A stretch of 64,000 bases of DNA from Gigaspora rosea. Taxonomy: Eukaryota; Glomeromycota; Glomeromycetes; Diversisporales; Gigasporaceae. Below the pieces are notes generated by a model. It ran no database searches. It was not told where the DNA came from and saw only the letters and a list, made by a program, of their open reading frames with translations. Every line of letters starts with the position of its first letter. Within the stretch, counting starts at the first letter, position 1. The translations under genes and the position numbers were made by a program. Positions 24,001-35,877 of this stretch are shown here, one piece after another. Location of the stretch: contig QKWP01000790.1 of NCBI GenBank assembly GCA_003550325.1, positions 126,539 to 190,538 on the forward strand. The letters are read 5' to 3'.

Positions 24001-24249
24001 AAGAAAAAAAAAACAAAACTTGTTATTAATTAAAAAATCAAAATAAAAAAAAACATGTGCTAAAAAAAAACAATAATTATCAAAAGGATAATCTTTGTTT
24101 ATATATGATTGCTAATCTTAAAAATGATTGGCTAATTATAGGGTCGCCATTTATAATTTTCTTTAAAAAAATAAGTAAAAAAAAACAAACAAAAAACAAA
24201 CCTAAAAAAAATAATGAAAAAAACAAAAATGAAAAAAATAAATATTATA

Positions 24250-24301
24250 TTTGCTTATATTTGCTTATATTTGCTTATATTCGATTATATTTGCTCATAT
24301 T
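24250..24301. repeat. 10-base tandem repeat TTGCTTATAT, five copies
   Basis: The last two units vary (TCGATTATAT, TTGCTCATAT). It is followed by TTTGCAAAGTGCCAG-type repeats to about 24400 that recur at 36490-36750 and inverted near 56810-56900. Confidence 0.7.
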
Positions 24302-24853
24302 CATGATTTTTTGCAAAGTGCCAGAGACATTAGAATTGGTGTTCTTGTAAAATGCCAGAAAGTCAAGTCATTTTCTTGCAAAGTTCCAAAAGATGTTAAG
24401 GATAAATAAAATAAAATAAAATTAAAAAAATAAATAAAAAAAAGAAGAATAAATATTTATCTAGCAGGGTGCGAAGCAATTAAATCTAACATTGCGGGAT
24501 GCGAAGCAATTAAATCTAGCATCGCATATTGATGTGCATAATTTATTTTTATAGTAATAAAGTGAGATATAACCGTATCGCCTTACTTAAATTATTTTAA
24601 AAATTAAATGCATTGTAAAACAAAACAATTGCAAATCATACATATAAAATTACAATTTGTATTGCGAACCAAAAAATCTCAAATTGTATCGTGACCCAAA
24701 AAACGATCTCAAATTGCTCTATAACAGATAAAAAGTAATCATTGATTGCATTGTAATCTAAAGTCAAAAAAAAAAGAGCCATAAACATAGAAGGCTCAAA
24801 ATCATTCTAAATTTATAAGCCACATTATAAGCAACCAATATCTCATACCGAAA

Positions 24854-27738
24854 TGCAACTGCGACAAGCTAACGAACATATACCTTCTACTTTACCTAAA
24901 AAGCTTCCCAACATAAGCTCGTTCGACTCTAAAAATAATGATATTAGCGAGTTAGTTAATAGATATCATAAGTTTCTTAAATAACAAAAAAATTTGTTAA
25001 ATTATCAATCGAAACTTATCAACACATACTTTTAGTTACGTTTGATGCTCATGACTCTGAAAAGTTAAATACGCCTACAACACAAATAGAAAACATAGAG
25101 TATAATGAAAATAGAGACAATAGTAAGTATTTTAAACGTATAAATACAAGCTTCTTGCATAAACTAATAAGCTTACCTCAATAGATTCATATATAACCGC
25201 TTCTGAGGATATTTCTTTAAGTATTCATTTTAATACATGGGATGAGGTAGAGAACTATCTTGATGAATATGGTGCTAGAAATGGCTTTGCAATTACTAAA
25301 TATCAGATGGAAAGAAATAGATTAGGCCAAATCCATAAAAGAACCTTTGTTTGTGAATTTAGCGGCAAATATAAATCTAAAAAAAAACTTGAATCAGCTT
25401 TAAATGGAACACAAAAAAACATGAAAACCAAGAAAGTAAATTGTCCATAGCATATCAACTTATCCTTTTCGGATCAAACTGCAGGAATCTCAATCACGAC
25501 ATATGTTAATCAACATAACCATGTACTTGTTCTTGAGACCCGAGAATTTGGCATAAAGTATCGATCGTTAACTAAAGAGGCACTTGACGAAATAAAAATA
25601 ATGATAAAGCATTGTAATTTGTTATTTACTATACAAAAAAGTTTTCTGAAAGCTCGATTTCTGGACCTAAATTTCCAAGATCAAGATTTGGCGAATGCAA
25701 TCCAAAAAGAAAAAAATACAAATAAAATCAGTAATGATGCATCAATTTTGCTAATTACATTAATGCAAAAAAAAACTAGAGGATCCACGCTAAGTTGTTG
25801 ATTTCGAGCTAGACAAAGACTATTGCTTAGTTCGTCTTCTTTGAATGTCTCAGGATCAGGTTGATCTTTGGCTAAAGTATTACGATGTCGTTGTCAATGA
25901 TAACACGGCACGAACCAACCAGTACCAAATGCCATTGGGAATTTTCGTAGTTGTTGATAACAATTACAGAACTCGTCTCACCTGTCAATTATTGATGAGC
26001 AATGAAACCATTGATACACATGTTTGGATACTTGAGCATATTAAAAAAGCAACAGACAAAGCTCCAATTGTTATGTTTATTGATGTGGATCCTGCACTTG
26101 ATGCTGCTATTCCAATTGTTTTCCCTGTTACATATCAAGCCCATTGTATTTTTTATATTGGACAAAATTTACCCAAAAACCTAAAAGCGAAATTGGGCGA
26201 CGATTGGGACAATTTTATCAAACAGTTTTATAAATGCCGTAATAGTTTATGTGAACCTCTATTTAAAGAAAGGTGGAATAAATTACTTGCCGATTTTCCA
26301 AAAGCAAAAGATTATCTTTTATGTGTATTGGATCCAAGGTGTCATTCGTGGGCTCGGGCTTATTATCACAGGGTATTCACAGCCGGTATTGAAAGCACAT
26401 TCAGAGTCAAAAGTCACAATTGGGTCATCAAGCAACAATTAAAAGCAAATAGTACTCTATGTGAGCTTGCCGATCGTCTCGATACAAGATTAAAAGAAGA
26501 AGTACAATGGGGCTTGTTTCATAATTACAAACAATCTATTACGACAAATACCATTCCTATTGCCGGACAAGATTTGTTTCCTGAAATAATAAAAGTTCTC
26601 AACGATTATCTTACTGAACCTATTGCTAACATAATTAAAATAGAAATGCCACAGTGCTTATTTATTAGTGCAAACAGGATCGAATCTAGCATTGAAGAGC
26701 TACATAGTGAACAGGTATGGTAGAATTAGAATTCAAGCTTACCTAATAGTATGCCCTGTATTATAAAAGAAAATAATAGTATCCACCTTTATTATAAAAG
26801 AAAATAATCAGCTAGCATCTGATGGATTTATTGAAGGCCAACATGATGCTTGCCTCATTACACTCCAAGCAATTATTGACAATGTAGGAAGAGAAGATGT
26901 GTTAGAAGTATGGAGAATTACAGACATAAGAAGTAAAAAAAGATGCCATGTACATTTTGTGGTTATTTCTAACGCAATATCCTTCCTATGCTCATGTCTA
27001 ATGTCAATTTTCAAAGGAATCTTATGTCGGCATTATTTCCGTGTCATGATGCACTCAAAAATCACAGCATTCCATATTAGTATGATTCCTCAAAGATGGT
27101 ATAAAGACCATTATCAAGACGGATCAATTCCAGAAGGTCCAATATTTACCTATGAGATGGGTATTTTTAATGACAAGTACATTTTACCTGTAAGAAAACC
27201 TATTACAGCTCCAACAACTATTCCCAGGCTTAAAAAGTCTATTTATAAGAGAAACTTGTACGGACGTGTGTGGGGACTAGCACGAAAAGCTACATTACTC
27301 GCAGTCGAACAAGAAGATAATGAAATTGTCACTTATCTCCAAGGCTATATTAGTCAAAAACGCAATGGATCTACAGTTGATGAAATATTCAATAACGCCT
27401 GGGAAAGTCAAACAAATAAAAGTAGCGATCAATCTCAAACATCTCAAACAAACCAAAGTAGTGATCAATCAGAAGAATCGGACGAGTCAGAGGCTGAGCA
27501 AAATAAGGATATTATTGAAACAAACTTTAAAAATGTAAGGAATCCGAATAAAGTTTCCACTCGAGGGCGACCATCCAAACGACGATATATTAGTAGTGTC
27601 AAAAAAGAGCAAGGCTACCGGGAGGATCTAGCAGTAGAGGGTCTTATAAATGTGGTGTTTGCAACCAAGTGGAACACAATGCAGCTTTTCATAAAAATAG
27701 AAAGAGGTAAAAAAATGATTAGTAGTAATAGTGTGTGA
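24854..27738 (+). pseudogene. FAR1-type MULE transposase, broken copy
   Basis: This Mutator-like transposase reads in order: an N-terminal region from ATG 24854 (MQLRQANEHIP), a 62-base GT-AG intron (25123-25184), a FAR1-like DNA-binding region (FNTWDEVENYLDEYGARNGF, about 25230-25550), a MULE catalytic core (DVVVNDNTARTNQY then FIDVDPALDAAI, 25845-26720), a SWIM zinc-finger pattern (C-x-C then GILCRH, about 26985-27030), an AT-hook-like GRPSKRRY and a terminal CxxC...H zinc knuckle (about 27656-27710). Breaks: a frame change near 24979, TAG at 25447-25449, a break near 25798, TGA at 25842-25844 where tryptophan is expected, a gap region at 26720-26800 (intron or damage) and a frame change near 27650. 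Known role: cut-and-paste DNA transposition with 8-11-base duplications. I could not find its terminal repeats. Confidence 0.85.
25123..25184 (+). other. GT-AG intron in the MULE transposase
   Basis: Donor GTAAGT after GACAATA and acceptor CAATAG before ATTCAT. Splicing links NRDN to SYITASED in frame. Confidence 0.6.
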
Positions 27739-28038
27739 TCCCGTTAAGTTCTAAATGTAATAAAGTATCATTGAAGATCTTTTCGATGAAATTTTGAATT
27801 TATAGCATCAAGTTATGTGATATTCGATTTTATCTAACACTGTAATACTGAGGAATAGGTGCTATTCGGTATTTAGGGTAGTGATCTAAGTCAAATATTT
27901 ATAAAGTTGACTTAAGTTGGTTAGTCGACTTAACCAAACCATAATAAAAGCCAAAGTTGAAAAAAATAGTGTGAAAATAGTGCAAAACGGCTTTTTTATA
28001 TTTTTTTATTGGCCCGGGTTATATCAATTTCTGACCCA
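27739..28038. other. Spacer, with the left half of a repeat split by the LINE
   Basis: It ends with GGCCCGGGTT and the 16-base target ATCAATTTCTGACCCA (28023-28038). The other half resumes at 36033 with the same 16 bases and CACCCGACCCGGGTCAG. The pre-insertion sequence resembles the repeat tail at 22855-22954. Confidence 0.6.
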
Positions 28039-28184
28039 AAAAAGTAAAAACTCTCTTCTGTACATTATCAAAAATCGGAAATAAACAAACAGTAGAGATA
28101 AACAACAAAACTTGTATTACAAGCCTAACTGTTACAGCGATATTTGGGCCTTGCCCACTTTACACAACATAAACTCTAACTATA

Positions 28185-30800
28185 TTGAGGAAAAGGAATT
28201 ACTCCGCAGCCTTCGCAATACCAACTTCCTTCAAAAACCTGTTGCCGACTATGTTGGCAACAACACCATTACATGAACCTGTTAACGACGACACAAGAAA
28301 AAACCGGATACCAATGGAAACCAATATAGAAGACGACCAATACTCTAACGAACAACCTAACAAAAGAAATTGTAACTGTCGTACCGCCCGCTCGATAGAA
28401 ACTTCCAATAACCTATATGCGCCTTTACTCTCAGACCCATCACTCGAAAAAATCCACTCAGAAAGTGGCGATCCCAGTTTACTCCCGTCAACTCCAGAAA
28501 TGACGTCACAGGACGATCACTTATCAAAACAACCCACTTTAGTCAAACCCCCAACCCAGAACCCGATCCCTTCACCCCAATTTGTACTCCAACAAATATT
28601 CTCACGCAGAATGATTCTGGCACCTCAAAACAACCCACTTTAGTCAATCCTCGACCCAGGACCCGATTCCACCATCCCAAATTGTATCCCAACAAAATAC
28701 TCCTACGCAGAATGAATCCGGCACCTCCAATACTATGGAAATCAACTCAGATCAGGACCCCGACCTTGGAAAGGAACCTCATCAACCGGAACTATTACAG
28801 AATCTGAAGATATCCCAAAAACCTATAGTCAAGCACTCACAGAACCGGGCACCTCTACCACCACCCGACGCACCCAATATCCCGACCTCGTTAGAACCAT
28901 CAAAACTTGGACCAAATCGATCTGGCTTACTTTATCCGATATGAAGACAGACCTCTTCGATCAAAACCTTTGGACCAAAGACAAGATTATCGAGGCCTTT
29001 GCAACGCTCCCACTTCTTGAACAACTTATTAAACATAAACTGCAAACCAAACCAACCCTAGAAACCAGGAGCAGGTCAAAATCCTGACAAACAGAATCCT
29101 GACAGGTCATAATCCCAACAAAAAAATCCCGACAATAAAAATCCTGACAATCCCGACAACAAAAAAATCATTAAATTTATTTAAGTTAGGTTAGGGTTAG
29201 GTGAGTGCCTAGGATAGGGTTAGGGTGAGCGCCTGGGCTAGGGTTGATTTTATAGTAAAGTTGCTCAAGGAAAGCTTTTTTTGATTGTCGGGATTTTTGA
29301 TTGTCGGGATTTTTCTGTCGGGATTATGACCTGTCGGGATTTTGTTTGTCAGGGTTTTGACCCAAACCCCTAGAAACCATCCCTCCTGCCATAGAAGCCA
29401 ATATTCTACAAAGACCGGGCCTTTTTCCGGACCTTTACCAGGCGACATGACACCTGTCCCCTACATCAACGGCAATTCATCACCCTGCTGAATAATGCTA
29501 CAGAAAAATTCAGAAAACAAAATGAAGCTTACGTCATTAACAAAATCAACCGAGACCAAATCTTTGACCTACTCAGAAAGAAACTGGCAATTGACTTCTG
29601 GACAAACGAGGAATTCACCAACTTAGACCCATATGAAATTGCCCGTTACACACTATATCTAGCGGGCTTCGCAAAGATCAAAATCTGCCTAGAATTCGAA
29701 GCCTTACGAAAATTAATAGCCAATATTAAAACGAATTTACTACAAAAATTGCCAGACACACCTGACGGGATAGACAAACAACTCAAAGATGCTCTACCTT
29801 TCTCACTCCCACTTGAAGACCGTAGACAAATTCGAGCTGTCACTATTACCTTACACCAAGCCTTCACCTTCGATCTCCTTCCTGAAACATACATCGCTGA
29901 TAACAGGACTTCCTTACTGGCACACCCAGCTGACCTGAATGAAGCAACCAAAAACATCTTCCCAATTACTACACAAGATGAACTAAAGAAGTTAGGACAA
30001 CACAAATGGAGTCTTCAGGAGTACTACATTTTTAGTCATATACCCTCTACATACTTTGCCCTACCGCCGAGAAAACCTCCCTTACCACTAACCCCCAAGA
30101 CCTTACCCCTCAATTACAAAGGCTATTTCCTTTCTACCCTACCAGTAGTGACCACTTTCGAGAAAATGTTAAACACCTAAGGGCGGTATACACTTTCATA
30201 CCCTACTAATGACTACTTAATTAGCAAAAAAAGACTACCGGCGAACCCTGAACAACTTGGCCTAAAGGAATTTTCCTATCCTATCAATAACATGGAAATA
30301 CTACTAAACATCTTCCAAATACTTCCTAAATTCTATGCGAGACCAGACCCTTTCCCAAAAGCATACGTCTCTTTTAACTACTCTGAAAAACCGGATCTCC
30401 CACTTGACCCAACCCAAGTGACAAAAGTAAACTTGACGCTACCTATTAAAATGCCGAAAGAGCTAACAATCGCTGCATGAGCCTTGAAACAACACTACTT
30501 CTTCCAATCGATCCCCAGTGAATGGATCGAAATACCTCCCCCAGAGGTCTCCTCAGATGACCTTCCCAAACTACCATTCAACAATGACCAAATTAACAAA
30601 CACATAAAAGAAAGGGTCCCTTCCCCTTCCCTAACTTTTCCTATTACTAAGCAATCCGATGTCCCAAAGGCAATTGAACTCCTGAGAGAGTTCTTTACTT
30701 TTGATTTCCTCCCTGATCTACTATTCAACGTCCCCACTTTAACTCCTCCAAGTTGGAACCTTTTTGGAAAGCACACCCACCGACAGAAGACATCGACATG
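28185..30800 (+). pseudogene. LINE ORF1 (gag-like), repeat-built, broken
   Basis: The N-terminal part (28185-28643 and on to about 28960) is proline-, serine- and asparagine-rich and probably disordered. After the inserted element the coding resumes (29379 onward). The second half (29749-30800) is a series of degenerate modules of about 60-90 residues, each with an [FL]P[IL] strand, a variable stretch, L[RK]..Y.F and ..IP. Examples are FPITTQDELKKL...YYIFSHIP and LTFPITKQ...LREFFTFDFLP. It ends with PPSWNLF, also found in the second LINE copy. The frame changes at least twice (near 30170-30190 and 30478-30480). No zinc knuckle or RRM was recognised. Role by position: RNA-binding particle protein. 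Confidence 0.65.
29067..29367. mobile_element. Miniature element, 301 bases, inside LINE ORF1
   Basis: The ends are inverted repeats of about 50 bases built of AATCC[CT]GACA units. An 11-base duplication CCCTAGAAACC flanks it (29056-29066, 29368-29378), which would fit a Mutator-type target. The centre carries GGTTAGGGTTAGG stretches followed by ATAGTAAAGTT. It is younger than the LINE it interrupts. Confidence 0.75.
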
Positions 30801-30840
30801 ACTCTATCAGAGTCAAACGAGAACAACTCTACCCTTATCA

Positions 30841-31640
30841 ATGAGTGATCAACTAACACTACAACCTCAGAACACTCTTACCCATTTACAAATACCAACA
30901 CCAATCCAAAACGACTTACATAACTTCAAAGAAAAAATAAACATAGCCACCCATAACATTAGAGGAATTAATAATCTTACTAAACTTAATATCTGGATAG
31001 ACTTCTGCTTACAAGAAAAACTACATATCGTTAGTCTTACGGAAACCAAATTAAAAGACAACCCCAATGCTACTACCAACCCACACTACAAAATCTTCAC
31101 CTCCAACTACTATCCCACTTCAACACAAAGTAGAGAAACCAGTTTGGGCACGGCAATACTCGTCCATAATACTATACAACCTTATATACACGACATAAAT
31201 ACCTCCCGGGTATAGCCATATACATCGACTTCTTTTTCCTTAGCAATAAAACTTGGGTCATATCAATATATCTCCAATAACAACGAACTGTCCACTCGTA
31301 CACAAAAACAAATATCGCTTTGGACAGTGGAAGCTAAAAAGAGAAATTGGCATATCCTCCTTCTGGGAGACTTCAACACCAACCCTGACACTCACAAAAA
31401 GAATAAACTACCGCTCTTTTCCGATCTGTTTTCAAATAACCTTACTAGTCTGTTAAACTTTCACAAAATTTTAGAACCAATCTGGCAAGGTCAAGGCCTC
31501 AACTCCCAAATCGACGATATCTGGACCTCATCCCGAATCCTTTTAGATTTCGACCCTCCACAATTGACTGACCCAACAGGCATATCCGATAGCGACCATA
31601 AAATATTGACCACGACCTGGTACACAAACTTCACCCCAAC
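30841..31640 (+). pseudogene. LINE ORF2, APE-type endonuclease part
   Basis: Residues INIATHNIRGI, LTETKL, GDFN (about 31370) and ISDSDHK (about 31590) match the catalytic blocks of apurinic endonuclease-type LINE nucleases. Two reading frames are needed, with a break near 31200-31330. The domain nicks target DNA before target-primed reverse transcription. Confidence 0.8.
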
Positions 31641-31802
31641 AGTACCTCGAAACAAAAAGAAGAAACAGAAAACCTTCTGCTATAAAAAGGCAACGAGCGA
31701 AGACTGGGAGAACTTCTATAACAAGACATCTACTCTACTAAGAAATGCCAATTTCACACCCAACATAACCAATCCCGATCAATTAAACAAAAGCTGGAAT
31801 TT

Positions 31803-33635
31803 GTGGTCAAATGCAATTCAGCAAGCGGCAAATCGTCACATCCCCAAGACCGTTATTACTACAAAAACCTTCCACTCTCTCTCCCTAAAGGCTACAAAAC
31901 TATTAAAACACATAAACAATGCATTCATTCCATTGCAACCTTTGCCAAACCTAATCTCTCCCCAGATGCACTACACTCACTTTCGACCATTAACAAACAT
32001 CTGACTAAGGCCTTACAATTGGCACAACTTCCTCCTTTCTCTCTAACTTCCTTAGCTTTATCCGCCTCACCCCTCAACTCCCAAGACACCTACTACGCAG
32101 CAACTCTAAAACACATTAAAGAAATTAAATCGATTATATGGAAAAGTAGAAATGCCGAAGTATACCTACAACAATCAGAAAAAATCAAATTCTACACCAA
32201 CCGTTGCTATAATGATTTTAAAGATAATACTAGTAGAATAATAAACAGTATTCTAAAAAAAGAGAAAGATCATATTAGTTTTGACAAAATCGTTACTCCG
32301 GACTCAGTAATTACAAACCCATCAGAAATAAAAGACGCTACACGAACACATTTCAAGAACTGGATGAAACATAACCCGATGAACGAAGAATACTGGGAAG
32401 AATGGAAACCCCATTACGCACCGAAAAAAGAAATCCGCCCGATGATATATGAAAACCTATTACTACCGCTCACAATAGAGGAACTCAATGACGTCATCAC
32501 AAAAGCGCCAGAACATAAAGCCACTGGACCAAATGGCATATCAAATGAATTGCTCAAGCATCTCTCACCTTCCGCTTTAGAACAACTACTAAAAATCTTC
32601 AACGCATGTATACGGTTAGAGGAAGTCCCACAAGCTTGGCTAATGTCTAACATTTGGGCCATACCAAAGAAAGCACACTACAATTTTGATCTTAAAACCA
32701 CTCGACCTATAACCCTAATCGATCACTCAAGAAAGATATTCACAAAACTCCTCACCAACAAACTTTCCGACACACTTTCGCGATACCAGGTTCTCTCGCC
32801 ACTGAACTATGCAGCTCTACCCTTCCAGTGTACCATCCAACCAATCACTCAACTCTCTTCAATTATCGAAATTGCCACTACTCAAAAACAAGAACTTTGG
32901 CTCTTATTACAGGACATGTCAAAAGCCTTTGACTCAATCCATATTCCTACCCTTAGGAAAGCCATGGAAAGGATCAAACTACCCACACCCTTTATAAATT
33001 TATTAACCTTTACACTTTCTAACCGCTCCAACCAAGTACTAACTAGCCTTGGTCATACTAACCCCTACGCCGTAGAGGACGGAATAGACCAAGGGGAAAC
33101 GATCTCTCCAATCCTCTGGATCATTTACTATGACCCACTCATAACCCGTATCTCTACCGAACATACCGGATTCAAACGAACCCTCACCACAACTACCCAA
33201 TCTAAAGAAATATACACATCCATAATGGCCTACATGGACGACTCCATCTGGATCGCCCCAGACAAAACAGCTCTAGAAAATATCCTCACCACTGCTAACT
33301 CCTTTTACAAGCTAACAAACATAACCGTCAACCCCTCGAAATCGATCCTAACGACGAATTCCAAATCAAACGATAAAACAATAATATTTGACAACCAACC
33401 TATCTCAGCAATCCCTAACTCAAAACCGTTCAAATATCTCGGCGCATGGTTTTCACTCAATCCCAACCCCTCTTCATCTCAAAAAATCATCATGGCAGAA
33501 TTCAAACAATGTATCGAAATGATGAAAAGAGCAATCATCACAGAAAAACAAGCTATCTACCTAATCAACAACGTACTGACCCCAAGACTCGAATATAGAT
33601 TATACAGTTCCTTTCTTACCCCTAACCAACTATAG
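31803..33635 (+). CDS. LINE ORF2, reverse transcriptase part (610-codon open frame)
   Basis: This long uninterrupted segment has the expected motif order: LEEVPQAWLMSNIWAIPKK and RPITLIDHSRKIF, then motif A DMSKAFDS, motif B GIDQGETISPILW and motif C AYMDD (tyrosine codon at 33231), followed by the thumb-like SKPFKYLGAWFS region. The endonuclease frame overlaps it and the functional crossover lies near 31940, so one frame break separates the domains. The enzyme would copy LINE RNA at a nicked target. The catalytic aspartates are present. Confidence 0.88.
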   Translation: MVKCNSASGKSSHPQDRYYYKNLPLSLPKGYKTIKTHKQCIHSIATFAKPNLSPDALHSLSTINKHLTKALQLAQLPPFSLTSLALSASPLNSQDTYYAATLKHIKEIKSIIWKSRNAEVYLQQSEKIKFYTNRCYNDFKDNTSRIINSILKKEKDHISFDKIVTPDSVITNPSEIKDATRTHFKNWMKHNPMNEEYWEEWKPHYAPKKEIRPMIYENLLLPLTIEELNDVITKAPEHKATGPNGISNELLKHLSPSALEQLLKIFNACIRLEEVPQAWLMSNIWAIPKKAHYNFDLKTTRPITLIDHSRKIFTKLLTNKLSDTLSRYQVLSPLNYAALPFQCTIQPITQLSSIIEIATTQKQELWLLLQDMSKAFDSIHIPTLRKAMERIKLPTPFINLLTFTLSNRSNQVLTSLGHTNPYAVEDGIDQGETISPILWIIYYDPLITRISTEHTGFKRTLTTTTQSKEIYTSIMAYMDDSIWIAPDKTALENILTTANSFYKLTNITVNPSKSILTTNSKSNDKTIIFDNQPISAIPNSKPFKYLGAWFSLNPNPSSSQKIIMAEFKQCIEMMKRAIITEKQAIYLINNVLTPRLEYRLYSSFLTPNQL

Positions 33636-35877
33636 CACTAACCTGGTCAAATCCAAAGCAAAGCTATCAAGAGGAGTACCCAACTCCTTCCTCTTCCACC
33701 CGAACATCTACGGCCTAAAAAACATTTCTATGCATCAACCAACCATACTAGTGAAGAACCTTCTAAAAAATATTAATCACTCCCAATTTGAGAACTTTTT
33801 TCTCAAAATCAGACTACAGGATCTACAGAACTCGACTAAAACACACTCACATATCTTTCACGAGACACCACTCTTCCCTAGAAACCAACTCTACATACAC
33901 ACCGCTCAATCAATCCTGGCAATTTACGCCACCGATATTCAATTTATCCGCAATATCACAACCGACTGGCCAAAACTATTACCGAGAAATGGCACATCAA
34001 TCAACGATATAATAATACATCACCCGAAATCCCACCATTTGAAAGAAAAGTTGAACTACTATGATATCAGATATATTGAACAATTTCTAAACTTCAACAA
34101 CACAGAACTTCTTAACTGACAGAATTTCTATCACAATATTGAAAAAAATACCACCAGGAAGAACCCCTCAGTGGTTCACCGAAATCCAAGATCTCATCTC
34201 AAACAACTCTAATCCCACAATACAATACATAAACCCGAACCCCTTCACTTTAACAAAATGGGAAACCCTATGGGTAATTACTTCTGACCTAACAATTGGA
34301 AAAATTAGCTGTACTACAAATCAATCTGTCCATATTCGTTACTATACAAAAAGCAATAACAATAGGGCAACCCCTTGCCCAGGTTGCGAATTAAAGGACC
34401 CAACTCTCAAAAAGAAAAACTGTTACTTCACATGTAACCAAACTTTGTATACACAATACAAGTATCCTCTTGTAAAATCATACACACAGATCTCAACGAT
34501 ATAAAATCAGCACTTACCACCAAACCCACCCAGGACCCGTCCCAAAACCCTAACGACACCCACAAACACATCAGCCACAACATAACGAAACACATACGCC
34601 CACTTACTGCTTTTTCAGACTTTTCAATGGAAACATGGGAAAAATTAACTAAACTTCACACCAAATCCCAGCAAGCAGAAATCTATATCTTTACCACAGC
34701 GCACGATAAGGATACCAATCAACCACTCGCAATATGCTCATTCCAAGATTCATTGACCACCTGGGGCTGCGCAAACAAACACTGGCCTAGTACCGAAAAT
34801 GCAGCACTTATCCTATTTGCCTTTATATCTACAAGTTTCTTCCCCAGAACCAACATCTCAGTCTCTTCCAACAACCGTAAATTCATAACCCTAATAGAAC
34901 AGGCATATAACAATCCACCCTACCAGCTTCTATTCCTAGAAAAAAACCAATATGCTCTAATGCTAATTACCATCAGAGCAATCGTCTCGAATTTAAAACT
35001 AGAATTCCAATTCGATCGAGATTTACCCTGTTCTTAGAAAATAGACAACTTCTAAAAATTGGACATTACTCCCCAATATTACCTTCACAATAAATATATT
35101 CCTACCCTCTACGACATACTGTGCACCTACAACCTCAAAATAATTCTAAAAGACACTACGAGTCTTACTAATCACGCACAATGGATAAACCAAAACAGAA
35201 TTAGATACTGGGTTCACAACTACCCAGACATTCAAATTCGAGCTACTCTATCATACCTATCTTTCGAAGAAAGACCATTATCATTATCTACTAACCCAGC
35301 TTTCTCTCAACTAAAGAATTTTAAAGTTAAATTACTAGCTAACGAACTCCCTACATTCGAAACACTTCACTATCGAAACCCAACAAAATATCAAGACTTC
35401 AGATGCCCACGATGCCGCTCTGCTCCAGAAACAATCGCACATCTAATTTCTTGTCTCTCTAACTCTTCCACTCTAACCTCACTCCTTAAAGATATTATCA
35501 AAACTTTGGTCACCAAACTCGAACTAAATCTATACCAACCAACAGACTTTATTGCCGCCTTCAAAAACCTCTATATGAACAGAAACCTACTTCTTGGATT
35601 CATCACAACTGCCACCCTAGCACCATTCATAAGACGTCAAGACAGACTCAAATATGCACCTGCCTTACACTACCTAATAACAAAAATGATCTATCACGAA
35701 ATTTGGCTGCCCTCTAGGCAATACCAACATGATGTAACAATTCTTCCGATGCCCTCTCCCCTAGATAGACAACTCCACTTCCATAACGAGACTAGCATAC
35801 CCCACATACCCATTAACAATTACATAGACAAATACATCGCCCGTGGGCGATCTTTCCTATATTCTTTCGAAGACTAA
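33636..35877 (+). pseudogene. LINE ORF2, C-terminal part
   Basis: Open pieces at 33730-34119, 34139-34504, 34627-35037 and 35059-35877 are separated by stops or frame changes. The piece at 34627-35037 has STENAALILFAF and a spaced SSNN motif that could be a decayed RNase H domain (low certainty). The last piece has CPRCRSAPETIAHLISC, a C-x2-C-x8-H-x4-C knuckle typical of LINE ORF2 ends, and terminates at 35877. Confidence 0.75.

Larger units (their letters stand above)
19960..24190. mobile_element. Composite element with long inverted repeats (about 4.2 kb), possibly MULE-like
   Basis: A block at about 19992-20080 (CTATAGCCAATTATTTTTAA, then ATTATCCTTTTGATAATTAT) recurs inverted at about 24066-24150. 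Weaker inverted similarity extends outward (T-rich block) and inward, where both sides carry TTGGAGT/GTCATTRGAGTT units (20175-20240; 23829-24000). Long inverted repeats without a transposase are typical of non-autonomous MULEs. Exact ends and target duplication were not resolved. An inner element and a SINE lie inside. Confidence 0.45.

Noticed and set aside
29646-30776. Minus-strand open frames across LINE ORF1
   Set aside because: They mirror the C-rich plus-strand coding region of the LINE and resemble no protein.
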